From assembly GCA_944367045.1 (NCBI GenBank), contig CALVWI010000012.1, positions 1 through 64,000 on the forward strand: 64,000 nucleotides of DNA, written 5' to 3'. A program made the position numbers and the translations under genes. The stretch's first letter is position 1; the number at the start of each line of letters is the position of its first letter. This DNA comes from an uncultured Clostridia bacterium. GTDB lineage: Bacteria > Bacillota > Clostridia > Christensenellales > Borkfalkiaceae. This document shows positions 32,992-40,908 of the stretch, piece after piece. A model generated the notes under the pieces. That model was not told the origin of the DNA. It ran no database searches and saw only the letters and a program-made list of their open reading frames with translations.

Positions 32992-34799
32992 TTATCCTTG
33001 TTGGTCTTGAGAATTTCCATAAAGACTTCGGAGGGAACTTCCACGGTGCCGATCTTGCGCATGCGCTTCTTGCCCTCCTTCTGCTTTTCGAGGAGCTTCT
33101 TCTTTCGCGTGATGTCGCCGCCGTAGCACTTGGCGAGGACGTCCTTGCGGACGGCCTTGACCGTCTCGCGGGCGATGATCTTGCCCCCCACCGCCGCCTG
33201 CACGGGGATCTCAAAGAGCTGACGCGGGATGGCGTCCTTCAAGTTCTCGCACAGCGTGCGGCCGCGCGTATAGGCCCTGTCCTCATGCACGATGATGGAG
33301 AGCGCGTCGCAGATCTCGCCGTTCAAGAGAATGTCGAGGCGGACGAGCTTGCTCCGTTCATACCCGACGAGCTCGTAATCGAAACTTGCGTACCCCTTGG
33401 TGCGCGACTTGAGCTCGTCGAAGAAGTCGTAGACGATCTCGTTGAGGGGAAGGCGGTACTCGAGCTTGACGCGGTGCGGGTCGAGGTAGGTCATGTCCTT
33501 AAAGACGCCGCGCTTGTCCTGACAGAGCTCCATGATGGCGCCGAGATAGTCGGGCGGGGAGTAGACCTCCGCCTTGACGATGGGCTCCTCCATGTACTCG
33601 ATCTCGGAGACGGGCGGCAGGTGCGAGGGGTTGTCCACGAAGAATTCGGTGCCGTCCGTCTTGTGCACGCGGTAGGAGACGGAGGGCGCCGTCGTGATGA
33701 TGTCGAGGTTGAACTCGCGCTCGATGCGCTCCTGAATGATCTCCATGTGGAGAAGGCCCAAAAAGCCGCAGCGGAAGCCGAAGCCGAGCGCGACGGAGTT
33801 ATCGGGCTCGAACGTCAGGGACGCGTCGTTGAGCTTGAGCTTTAAGATGGCCTCTTTGAGATCGAGGAACTTGCTGCCGTCAAGCGGGTAGATGCCGCAG
33901 AACACGACGGGCTGCACCTTCTTGTAGCCGGGGAGGGGCTCTGAGGCGGGGTTGTCGGCAAAGGTGACGGTATCGCCCACGGCGACGTCCTCGATGGACT
34001 TGATGGACGCGGCGATGTAGCCGACCTCGCCCGCCTGAAGGCTGCTCTTAGGCTGCAGCTGCGGGCTGAACGCCCCCACTTCGGTGACGTCGTAGACCTT
34101 GTCCGAATTGAAGGACTTGATCCTGTCCCCCACCTTGCAGGTGCCGTCTTTGAGGCGCACGAAGAGGATGACGCCCTTGTAGTTGTCGTAATAGCTGTCG
34201 AAGACGAGCGCCTTGAGGGGGGCTTCCGTGTCGCCCGAGGGGGGCGGGACCTGCTTGACGACGGCCTCGAGAATGTCGCGGATATTCGTGCCCTCCTTCG
34301 CGGAGACGCACGGGCAGTTCTCGGCGTCGAGGCCGATGACGTCCTCGATCTCCTTCTTGCACTCGTCGATGCGCGCGGACTGCAGGTCGATCTTGTTGAT
34401 GACGGGGACGATCTCGAGGTCGTTCTCAAGCGCGAGATAGACGTTTGCGAGCGTCTGCGCCTCCACGCCCTGCGTCGCGTCGACGACGAGGATGGCACCC
34501 TCGCACGCGGCGAGCGAGCGGCTGACTTCGTAGGTGAAGTCGACGTGGCCGGGGGTGTCGATGAGGTTGAGCTCGTACTCCTCCCCGTCGAGGGCGGTGT
34601 AGTACATTCTCACGGGCGTGAGCTTGATGGTGATGCCGCGCTCGCGCTCGATATCCATGCTGTCGAGGAGCTGCTCCTCCATGTCGCGCTTGCTCACCTG
34701 CCCCGTGAGCTCCATGATGCGGTCGGCGATCGTCGATTTGCCGTGGTCGATGTGGGCAATGATGCAGAAATTTCGTAAATTGCGGTTGGGTGCTGCCAT
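32988..34799 (-). CDS. lepA: Elongation factor 4 (LepA)
   Basis: A 603-aa ribosome-dependent GTPase. The G motifs are [16 protein letters not shown] (G1), a GITIK (G2), DTPGHVDF (G3) and NKIDL (G4). Domains II and III and the LepA-specific C-terminal domain ([28 protein letters not shown]) follow. The open frame extends 108 codons upstream through the promoter and a tandem repeat. The ATG at 34799 ([20 protein letters not shown]) is chosen because AAGGAACCCAT precedes it and the N-terminus matches the family. It heads lepA-GNAT-MGMT-hemW. Confidence 0.98.
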   Translation of the reverse strand: MAAPNRNLRNFCIIAHIDHGKSTIADRIMELTGQVSKRDMEEQLLDSMDIERERGITIKLTPVRMYYTALDGEEYELNLIDTPGHVDFTYEVSRSLAACEGAILVVDATQGVEAQTLANVYLALENDLEIVPVINKIDLQSARIDECKKEIEDVIGLDAENCPCVSAKEGTNIRDILEAVVKQVPPPSGDTEAPLKALVFDSYYDNYKGVILFVRLKDGTCKVGDRIKSFNSDKVYDVTEVGAFSPQLQPKSSLQAGEVGYIAASIKSIEDVAVGDTVTFADNPASEPLPGYKKVQPVVFCGIYPLDGSKFLDLKEAILKLKLNDASLTFEPDNSVALGFGFRCGFLGLLHMEIIQERIEREFNLDIITTAPSVSYRVHKTDGTEFFVDNPSHLPPVSEIEYMEEPIVKAEVYSPPDYLGAIMELCQDKRGVFKDMTYLDPHRVKLEYRLPLNEIVYDFFDELKSRTKGYASFDYELVGYERSKLVRLDILLNGEICDALSIIVHEDRAYTRGRTLCENLKDAIPRQLFEIPVQAAVGGKIIARETVKAVRKDVLAKCYGGDITRKKKLLEKQKEGKKRMRKIGTVEVPSEVFMEILKTNKDK

Positions 34800-34826
34800 A
34801 TGGGTTCCTTGTGTTTCTTCCCAATT

Positions 34827-34855
34827 ATTATAGCGGCTTTCGGTGAGTTTTGCAA
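34827..34855 (-). promoter_or_regulatory. Promoter of the lepA operon
   Basis: TTGCAA (34850-34855), 17 nt, TATAAT (34827-34832) on the minus strand. Confidence 0.83.
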
Positions 34856-34873
34856 CCGCTATTCGGGCTTCAC

Positions 34874-34959
34874 GGGCGGAAAAATTGCGCGCCCCCTCTT
34901 GACGAGGGCGGAAAAATTGCGTACCCCCTCTTGACGAGGGCGGAAAAATTGCGTGCCCT
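34874..34959. repeat. 32-bp tandem repeat, about 2.6 copies
   Basis: Units begin at 34874, 34906 and 34938 with GGGCGGAAAAATTGCG and contain CCCCCTCTTGACGA. Two bases differ between the first two full units. Each full unit can form a small CCCTC/GAGGG hairpin. It lies between the lepA promoter and the promoter of the next rightward gene. Confidence 0.85.
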
Positions 34960-34982
34960 CCCCCGCCGCCGCCCTCTTTTTG

Positions 34983-35011
34983 TTGACTTTCATGAAAAAG
35001 CGACGTATAAT
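34983..35011 (+). promoter_or_regulatory. Promoter of the small membrane protein gene
   Basis: TTGACT (34983-34988), 17 nt, TATAAT (35006-35011). The leader to the first in-frame ATG is about 120 nt. Confidence 0.85.
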
Positions 35012-35080
35012 AGGTTTGTTCGGCAAAAATGATCACAGTTTTATGCAAATTTGCGTGCAAGACATGAACCACGGCTCCGC

Positions 35081-35102
35081 CCTGCGTTTTGCACGCAGGA
35101 GG
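35081..35102 (+). promoter_or_regulatory. Hairpin overlapping a consensus Shine-Dalgarno
   Basis: CCTGCGT (35081-35087) pairs with ACGCAGG (35093-35099). The right arm runs into AGGAGG (35097-35102), so folding would hide the ribosome site. The codon 7 nt downstream is ACG, not ATG. Confidence 0.45.
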
Positions 35103-35136
35103 TACTCTCACGCTCAATAACAATCAAACTTATGAA

Positions 35137-35316
35137 ATGAGGCAAATGCGCTTACAACTCGGCATAAGCGAAGATATGACCGAAAAAGAGCAAGATGAAT
35201 GGCTCAAGTTAAAAAATGCAAAAAACTTGAATACCATTAAGAAATGCGCCGTGTTCGCAACAACGCTCGCCGCTATCGGCCTCGTGGCGGGAATCATCCT
35301 TCTATTTGTGCTGTAA
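35137..35316 (+). CDS. Small single-span membrane protein, start uncertain
   Basis: A 59-aa product when read from the first ATG (MRQMRLQLGISEDM): an acidic/basic helical N-terminus (MTEKEQDEWLKLKNAKNL) and one transmembrane helix from about residue 37 to the end. The ATG has no SD. A perfect AGGAGG lies 35 nt upstream and the codon correctly spaced from it is an in-frame ACG (35110), which would add [12 protein letters not shown] residues. The gene therefore may use ACG, or have lost its ATG. Base composition is more AT-rich than neighbours. No homolog is recognised. Confidence 0.5.
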   Translation: MRQMRLQLGISEDMTEKEQDEWLKLKNAKNLNTIKKCAVFATTLAAIGLVAGIILLFVL

Positions 35317-35430
35317 GTTGCCGCTGATTTAACTGCATTGTTTCGGAAATTTTGGTAATTTTTTAGCAATTTGCGTCTAAGCCCCGACTGCAAAACGTGG
35401 CGGGCATCGCATGGTGTGAAAGAGATAGTT

Positions 35431-36627
35431 ATGCTTACAATTGAAAAGATCAAAGACGCACAGCGCGTCCTCCGCGAGGCGGCCATCGATACCGCCGTCA
35501 TCCGCGCGAGCATCCCCTCCGACGCGGACATCTACTTGAAGACGGAGAATTTGCAGCGCACGGGCTCCTTCAAGCTGAGGGGCGCGTACTACAAGATCTC
35601 GCAGCTCTCCCCCGAGGAGAAGGCGCGCGGGGTCATCGCCTGCTCGGCGGGCAACCATGCGCAGGGCGTTGCGCTCGCGGCGCAGAAGAACAAGATCCCC
35701 GCCATCATCTGCCTGCCCGAGGGCGCTCCCATCTCCAAGGTCGAGGCGACGCGCTCGTACGGGGCGGAGATCTGCCTCGTGCCCGGGGTCTATGACGACG
35801 CCTACAACCGCGCATTGCAGCTTCAAGAGGAGCACGGCTACACCTTCATTCACCCCTTCGACGACGAGGACGTCATCGCGGGTCAGGGCACCATCGGTCT
35901 GGAAATTCTGCACCAACTGCCCGACGTGGACGCCATCGTGGTGCCCGTGGGCGGCGGCGGCCTCATCTCGGGCGTCGCGTTTGCCGTCAAGAACATCAAC
36001 CCGCGCGTGAAAGTTTACGGCGTGCAGGCGGCGGGTGCGCCCAGTATGGCGAACTCCCTGCATGACGGCGAGATCGAGACGCTCGCCTCCGTCTCCACCA
36101 TTGCGGACGGCATTGCGGTGAAGCAGCCCGGGCACCTCACCTTCGAGCTGTGCCGCGAGTATGTGGACGACGTCATCACCGTGACGGACGACGAAATCGC
36201 GGCAGCCATCTTGACGCTCATCGAGAAGCAGAAGATGATCGCCGAGGGCGCGGGCGCGACGCCGCTTGCGGCCGTGATGGCGGGCAAGCTCCCCCACCTC
36301 AAGGGCAAGAAGGTGTGCTGCCTCATCTCGGGCGGCAACATCGACGTGACCATCTTGAGCCGCGTCATTCAGAGAGGCCTTCTCATGACGGGCAGGATGT
36401 GCACGCTCAACATCGAGCTTCTGGACAAGCCCGGCCAGCTCGTCGCGGTCTCCGAGATCATCGCGAACTGCGGGGCGAACGTCGTCGGCGTCCACCACGA
36501 GCACGCGCATGCGGGCAGCGACGTCATCGGGTGCTCCCTCCGCATCGACATGGAGACCAAGGACTTCGACCACATCGCCCACATCCGCAAGTCGCTTGAG
36601 GACAAGGGCTTCAAGATCATCGAATAA
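35431..36627 (+). CDS. ilvA: Threonine ammonia-lyase with C-terminal ACT domain
   Basis: A 398-aa PLP enzyme deaminating threonine (and serine) to 2-oxobutyrate and ammonia, for isoleucine synthesis or threonine fermentation. The PLP lysine is in GSFKLRGAYYK, the phosphate-binding glycine loop is VPVGGGGLISG, and SAGNHAQGVA is conserved. A single ACT domain fills about residues 325-398 (LNIELLDKPGQLVAVSEI), as in the roughly 400-aa IlvA/TdcB-like form. The upstream frame is open, but ATG 35431 gives the family N-terminus. It is followed closely by ridA, whose product destroys the reactive enamine this enzyme releases. Confidence 0.94.
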   Translation: MLTIEKIKDAQRVLREAAIDTAVIRASIPSDADIYLKTENLQRTGSFKLRGAYYKISQLSPEEKARGVIACSAGNHAQGVALAAQKNKIPAIICLPEGAPISKVEATRSYGAEICLVPGVYDDAYNRALQLQEEHGYTFIHPFDDEDVIAGQGTIGLEILHQLPDVDAIVVPVGGGGLISGVAFAVKNINPRVKVYGVQAAGAPSMANSLHDGEIETLASVSTIADGIAVKQPGHLTFELCREYVDDVITVTDDEIAAAILTLIEKQKMIAEGAGATPLAAVMAGKLPHLKGKKVCCLISGGNIDVTILSRVIQRGLLMTGRMCTLNIELLDKPGQLVAVSEIIANCGANVVGVHHEHAHAGSDVIGCSLRIDMETKDFDHIAHIRKSLEDKGFKIIE

Positions 36628-36669
36628 CGAGCGCGGGCGAACGCTTTTCCCGCGGAAAGGAGGACTTTT

Positions 36670-37053
36670 ATGCAGAAAGTTTATACGGCGGATGCGCCCG
36701 AGGCCATCGGGCCCTACTCGCAGGCCATGCGGACGGGCAATTTGCTCTTTACGTCGGGGCAGATCGCCATCGACCCCAAGACGGGCGACGTCGTCGAAGG
36801 CGGCATCGAGGAACAGACGCAGAGAATCTGCGAAAATCTGAAGGCGGTGTTGGAGGCGGCGGGGTCTTCCTTGGAACGCGTCGTCAAGACGACCTGCTTC
36901 CTCGCGGACATGGGCGACTTTGCGGCGTTCAACGCAGTGTACGGCGAGTACTTCACGGGACGGCCGGCGCGCTCGTGCGTGGCGGTGAAGGCGCTTCCGA
37001 AGGGCGTTTTAGCCGAAGTCGAAGTCATCGCCGAAGTCGAACCGCAGGAATAA
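36670..37053 (+). CDS. ridA: RidA enamine/imine deaminase
   Basis: A 127-aa trimeric Rid/YjgF protein that hydrolyses 2-aminoacrylate and 2-aminocrotonate made by threonine/serine dehydratases, protecting PLP enzymes. Conserved segments are APEAIGPYSQAM, LLFTSGQIAIDP, the Arg in GRPARSCVAV and LPKGVLAEVEVIA. AAAGGAGGAC precedes the ATG. It is placed 42 nt after ilvA, a direct functional pairing, and ends at a terminator. Confidence 0.97.
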   Translation: MQKVYTADAPEAIGPYSQAMRTGNLLFTSGQIAIDPKTGDVVEGGIEEQTQRICENLKAVLEAAGSSLERVVKTTCFLADMGDFAAFNAVYGEYFTGRPARSCVAVKALPKGVLAEVEVIAEVEPQE

Positions 37054-37075
37054 GGTTTGTTTTGAAAGATGAGAG

Positions 37076-37101
37076 CGCTCCCACGATGGGAGCGTTTTTT
37101 T
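37076..37101 (+). terminator. Terminator of ilvA-ridA
   Basis: CGCTCCCA / TGGGAGCG stem with a CGA loop, then seven T. Confidence 0.93.
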
Positions 37102-37122
37102 AAAGTTTTTTTGTTTCAGGTA

Positions 37123-37151
37123 TTGACAACGGCGCGCGGCGGTGGTATCAT
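37123..37151 (+). promoter_or_regulatory. Promoter of the 37.2-kb membrane protein gene
   Basis: TTGACA (37123-37128), 17 nt, TATCAT (37146-37151). Confidence 0.83.
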
Positions 37152-37178
37152 TGAAACATAGAACATAAAGGAGAGAAA

Positions 37179-37709
37179 ATGATGGAACTATCGGCTGCAA
37201 GCAAAAACGGGACCGCCATTTTGTACCAGGAAAACTTTTGGACGGGCAAAAAGGCGCTCATCATCAACGGAACGCCCGCCACGAAGATCGGCAAGAAGCA
37301 ATTCAGCTTTACGGCGGCGGACGGGAAAGCGACCTTCTACACGGTGCAGGGCAGTTTTATCAGCGGCGTGAAGGTAGAGATCTCCGACCCCAAGGAGACC
37401 GTCGTCCTCGCCCAAAACATGTGGTATGATTGGGTGATCCTCGTCCTCTCCCTTGTCGGCATCCTGCCCGGCGTCATCTTCTGCGGGGCGGTCGGCGGAT
37501 TTTTCAGCGCGCTGTGCTGCTTCCTCGCCGCCGTCTTCAATATGACGATCGCCCGCTCTAAGATGAACTTTGCGCTGCGCCTGCTGCTGCAGATCGTCAT
37601 CATCGCGCTTGCCAATGCCGTTTGGGTCGGGCTGTGGTTCGTCATCGTCGTGCTGCTGCTCAACGCCACGCAGGGCGCGGCGGCTGCGGCGATCGCTGCG
37701 GTGCTGTAA
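37179..37709 (+). CDS. Unknown membrane protein
   Basis: A 176-aa protein with its own promoter, AAGGAG ribosome site and terminator. The N-terminal ~75 residues look like a soluble beta-rich domain (GKKALIINGTPATKIGKKQFSF). Three to four hydrophobic helices follow (about 82-118 and 128-165). A second ATG directly follows the first (MM), so the start could be one codon later. No family is recognised. It stands alone between ridA and convergent glgP. Confidence 0.8.
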   Translation: MMELSAASKNGTAILYQENFWTGKKALIINGTPATKIGKKQFSFTAADGKATFYTVQGSFISGVKVEISDPKETVVLAQNMWYDWVILVLSLVGILPGVIFCGAVGGFFSALCCFLAAVFNMTIARSKMNFALRLLLQIVIIALANAVWVGLWFVIVVLLLNATQGAAAAAIAAVL

Positions 37710-37726
37710 CATCCATTTGAAAAAAG

Positions 37727-37757
37727 AAAGGGCGCTCCCGCGATGGGAGCGCTCTTT
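37727..37757. terminator. Bidirectional terminator
   Basis: AAAG-GCGCTCCC / GGGAGCGC-CTTT stem between convergent genes, with A and T runs on both sides. It serves the unknown membrane protein gene and glgP. Confidence 0.88.
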
Positions 37758-37770
37758 GCTTACGATCTTT

Positions 37771-40077
37771 TTACTTTAAGTGCCAGATGAGGTTTGCGTA
37801 ATCGGTGACCGAACGGTCGGCGGAGAATTTGCCCGCCGCCGCCATGTTGTGAAGACACTTCCTGTCGAATTCCTCCGTGCCGTAGTCGCGGAGAAGTTCC
37901 AGCTTGGCACGCACATAATCGGCGAAATCGTAGAGAATGAGATAGCGGTCCGCGCCGTAATCGGTGACGATGCTCTCATACAGCTTCTTGAGCATGCCCT
38001 TGTCGTCCGAGAAGGTGCCGTCGCGGAGCGTCTCCACCACGCGGCGGAGCTTTGCGTTGTTGCCGAGCATCTCGGTCGGGCAGTAGTACTGCTTGACGGC
38101 CGCCACGTCCTCGACGGTCGCGCCGAAGATATAGTTGTTCTCGCGGCCCGCCTCCTCGCAGATCTCGACGTTTGCGCCGTCCAAAGTTCCGAGCGTCACC
38201 GTGCCGTTGAGCATGAACTTCATGTTGCTCGTGCCCGAGGCCTCCATGCCCGCCATGCTGATCTGCTCGCTCACGTCCGCCGCGCAGACGATCTTCTCCG
38301 CATAGGAGACGTTGTAGTTCTGCACGAACACCACCTTCATCACCTTGGAGACGTCGGGGTCGTTGTTGACGAGCTTGGCGATCTCGTTGATGTACTTGAT
38401 GATGACCTTTGCGTTGTAGTAGCCGGGAGCGGCCTTCGCGCCGAAGATGAAGGCTGTGGGCGGGAAGTCGGTGATGTTGCCGTCCTTGATCTCGTAGTAG
38501 AAGTAGAGAATGGCGAACGCGTTCAAAAGCTGGCGCTTGTACTCGTGAAGGCGCTTGACCTGCACGTCGAAGATGAAGTCGGGCGAGAGATCGATGCCCT
38601 CGTGCTTTGCGATGTAGGCGGCGAGCTTCTCCTTGTTGGCGTGCTTGATGGCGCGGAACGCGGGCAGCATCTCATCGATGTGCGGCTCCAACTTGCGGAG
38701 CTGGGCAAGGTCGGTGTGCCATGCGGTGCCGATGTACTTGTCGATCTCCTTCGCCATGTCGGGGTTGTTTAAAAGCAGCCATCTTCTCGGCGTGATGCCG
38801 TTGGTGACGTTGACGAACTTCTCGGGGAAGCGCTCGTACCAGTTCTTGAAGGTGTCCGTCTTTAAGATGTTGGTGTGGATCTCCGCGACGCCGTTGACGT
38901 GCGAAGCGACGTAGATGGCGAGGTGCGCCATGTGGATGACGTTGTCGCGGATGATGTAGAAGACGTTGGTGTCGAGGCCGTCCGCTTCGAGGCGGCGCTG
39001 GCAGTTGACGATCTCCTGATAGACGTCGGGGAGAAGGTCGGAGAGCGCGAGCACATCCCACTTCTCGAGCGCCTCTGCCATGATGGTGTGGTTGGTGAAA
39101 TTGAATGTCTCCGCGCACACCTTGAAGGCCTCCTCGAAGGAGAAGCCCTCCGCCTTGAGCAGGCGCAAAAGTTCGGGAATGGCGATGACGGGGTGCGTAT
39201 CGTTGAGCTGGAAGCAGTAGTACTTACTGAGGTCGTGAAGATCGTGCCCCGCCGCCTTCTGCTTGGCGACGATGTCCTGCAAAGAGGCGCTCACGAGGAA
39301 GTACTGCTGGCGCAGACGCAAAATTTTGCCCACCATCGTGTTGTCGTTGGGATAGAGGACGTCGGTGATCTTGGTCGCGTTGAAGTTCTCCGTCGCGGTG
39401 TGCTCGCCCTTCATCTCGTTGAAGGCAGCGAAGTCGAACGCCTGCACGGGCTCGGCCTGCCAGAGGCGCAGCGTGTTGACGACGCCGTTCTTGTAGCCGA
39501 AGATGGGCATGTCGTAGGGAACGGCGCGCACGTCCTGGTCGGCGAAGTGCACGATGACGGCGTCACGCTCGGCGCGGACGCTCCAAGGATCCCCCCACTT
39601 GAGCCAGTCGTCGCCCTCTTCGTGCTGGTAGCCGTCCACGAAGGTCTGCGCAAAGAGACCGTAGCGGTAGCGGATGCCGTAGCCGTCGAGGGGAATGTTC
39701 ATCGTCGCCGCGCTCTCAAGGTAGCAGGCGGCAAGCCTGCCGAGACCGCCGTTGCCGAGCGCCGCGTCCTCCACTTCCTCGAACTGCTTCAAGTCCTCGC
39801 CGATGCTCTTCAAGGCCTCGTCCGCGTCCTCGAGGATGCCGAGGTTGAGAAGGTTGGAGAAGATGGCGCGGCCCATCAAAAACTCTGCCGAGAAGTACCC
39901 GCAGCGCTTCTTATCCGCCGTCTTTTCCGCCTTCCAGTCGGGATAGATGTCCTGCATGACTGCGCTCGAGAGCGCGTTATACAGCTCTTTCCGGTTACAG
40001 GTAGCCAGGTCGCAGCCGAATTCGGCGTGCAGGATGCCGTCCACTTCCGCTAAAAACTTCTTCTTTTCAAATTTCAT
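37771..40077 (-). CDS. glgP: Glycogen/alpha-glucan phosphorylase
   Basis: A 768-aa PLP-dependent GT35 enzyme releasing glucose 1-phosphate from glycogen or maltodextrin. Conserved parts are YFSAEFLMGR, GNGGLGRLAACYLESAAT, GYGIRYRYGLF, QLNDTHPVIAIPELLR and NGITPRRWLL. The PLP region is EASGTSNMKFMLNG with the Schiff-base Lys. GAGAGGACAAC precedes the ATG. No other glg gene is adjacent. Divergent from the hydrogenase operon. Confidence 0.97.
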   Translation of the reverse strand: MKFEKKKFLAEVDGILHAEFGCDLATCNRKELYNALSSAVMQDIYPDWKAEKTADKKRCGYFSAEFLMGRAIFSNLLNLGILEDADEALKSIGEDLKQFEEVEDAALGNGGLGRLAACYLESAATMNIPLDGYGIRYRYGLFAQTFVDGYQHEEGDDWLKWGDPWSVRAERDAVIVHFADQDVRAVPYDMPIFGYKNGVVNTLRLWQAEPVQAFDFAAFNEMKGEHTATENFNATKITDVLYPNDNTMVGKILRLRQQYFLVSASLQDIVAKQKAAGHDLHDLSKYYCFQLNDTHPVIAIPELLRLLKAEGFSFEEAFKVCAETFNFTNHTIMAEALEKWDVLALSDLLPDVYQEIVNCQRRLEADGLDTNVFYIIRDNVIHMAHLAIYVASHVNGVAEIHTNILKTDTFKNWYERFPEKFVNVTNGITPRRWLLLNNPDMAKEIDKYIGTAWHTDLAQLRKLEPHIDEMLPAFRAIKHANKEKLAAYIAKHEGIDLSPDFIFDVQVKRLHEYKRQLLNAFAILYFYYEIKDGNITDFPPTAFIFGAKAAPGYYNAKVIIKYINEIAKLVNNDPDVSKVMKVVFVQNYNVSYAEKIVCAADVSEQISMAGMEASGTSNMKFMLNGTVTLGTLDGANVEICEEAGRENNYIFGATVEDVAAVKQYYCPTEMLGNNAKLRRVVETLRDGTFSDDKGMLKKLYESIVTDYGADRYLILYDFADYVRAKLELLRDYGTEEFDRKCLHNMAAAGKFSADRSVTDYANLIWHLK

Positions 40078-40142
40078 GTTGTCCTCTCATGCCGCGCGGG
40101 CAGGCCGTGCGCACTTTTGTATGATTTTTGACTGACCTACCC

Positions 40143-40171
40143 ATTTTACACAACGGCTTTGAAAAAGTCAA
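40143..40171 (-). promoter_or_regulatory. Promoter of glgP
   Basis: TTGACT (40166-40171), 17 nt, TAAAAT (40143-40148) on the minus strand. Confidence 0.83.
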
Positions 40172-40308
40172 TGCAAAATTCTTCCATTCCGCAATTTTTT
40201 CTCTTCTTTTTCACACAAAAAATGCCCCTGATTTCGTGAGCGCTCCCATCGCGCGGCGGCTCTGCACGGCGTTTATATATTTTTTCATGCCTATGTGTGA
40301 GAAAGTCC

Positions 40309-40337
40309 TTGAAAAATACTTTCCGATGTGATATAAT
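40309..40337 (+). promoter_or_regulatory. Promoter of hydCBA
   Basis: TTGAAA (40309-40314), 17 nt, TATAAT (40332-40337). The 330-nt glgP-hydC gap otherwise holds only the glgP promoter and AT-rich sequence. Confidence 0.87.
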
Positions 40338-40410
40338 GTATGTAATTATGCGCTATTTTGCTCATTTTGTGTTTTTTTACGACGAAAGAAGCGCTCTCAG
40401 GAGGTAACGG

Positions 40411-40908
40411 ATGGAAAATTGTGAAGCGTGCGGAACGCCCGAACAGGCCGCAAAGTTAAAGGCCGTCATCGAGGAGTCCAAGAGCACGCCGGGATGTCTC
40501 ATGCACATCCTGCAGGAGGCGCAGGGGATCTACGGATTCCTGCCCATGAGCGTCCAGAAGACGATCGCGGAGGGTTTGGGCATTTCGCTCTCCGAAGTGT
40601 ACGGCGTCGTGACGTTCTACTCGCAGTTCTCGCTCAAACCCAAGGGCAAGCACCGCATCAGCGTGTGCCTCGGCACCGCTTGCTATGTGAAGGGGTCGGA
40701 TAAGATCCTTTCCGAGATCGAGAAGGAGCTCGGCATCGCCTGCGGCGAATGCACGAAGGACGGGCTCTTCTCCATCGACAGCTGCCGCTGCGTCGGCGCC
40801 TGCGGCCTCGCGCCCGTCATGATGATCGGCGAAGAGGTGTACGGGAAACTCACGCCCGAGTCCGTCAAGGGCATTCTCGACAAATACCGCAAGGAGGAAA
40901 ACGCATGA
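40411..40908 (+). CDS. hydC: [FeFe] hydrogenase subunit HydC (NuoE-like)
   Basis: A 165-aa thioredoxin-fold [2Fe-2S] protein of the NADH dehydrogenase 24-kDa family. Ligand cysteines fit CLGTACYVKG and CRCVGACGLAP. YGFLPMSVQKTIAEGLG and the following EVYGVVTFYSQF are typical. It is the smallest subunit of the HydABC hydrogenase and lies first in the operon. CAGGAGG lies 5 nt before the ATG. Its stop overlaps the hydB start by 4 nt. Confidence 0.95.
   Translation: MENCEACGTPEQAAKLKAVIEESKSTPGCLMHILQEAQGIYGFLPMSVQKTIAEGLGISLSEVYGVVTFYSQFSLKPKGKHRISVCLGTACYVKGSDKILSEIEKELGIACGECTKDGLFSIDSCRCVGACGLAPVMMIGEEVYGKLTPESVKGILDKYRKEENA

Noticed and set aside
32399..33214. Long upstream extension of the alkyltransferase frame
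   Set aside because: The extra residues are Arg/Ala/Ser-rich shadow sequence over the GNAT and lepA genes; ATG 32398 has GGAGG and gives the complete domain.
34874..34959. 32-bp repeat as a CRISPR fragment
   Set aside because: Units are directly adjacent with no spacers and no cas genes are nearby.
34800..35123. N-terminal extension of LepA by 108 residues
   Set aside because: The extension crosses the promoter and the tandem repeat, and the ATG at 34799 gives the family N-terminus with a ribosome site.
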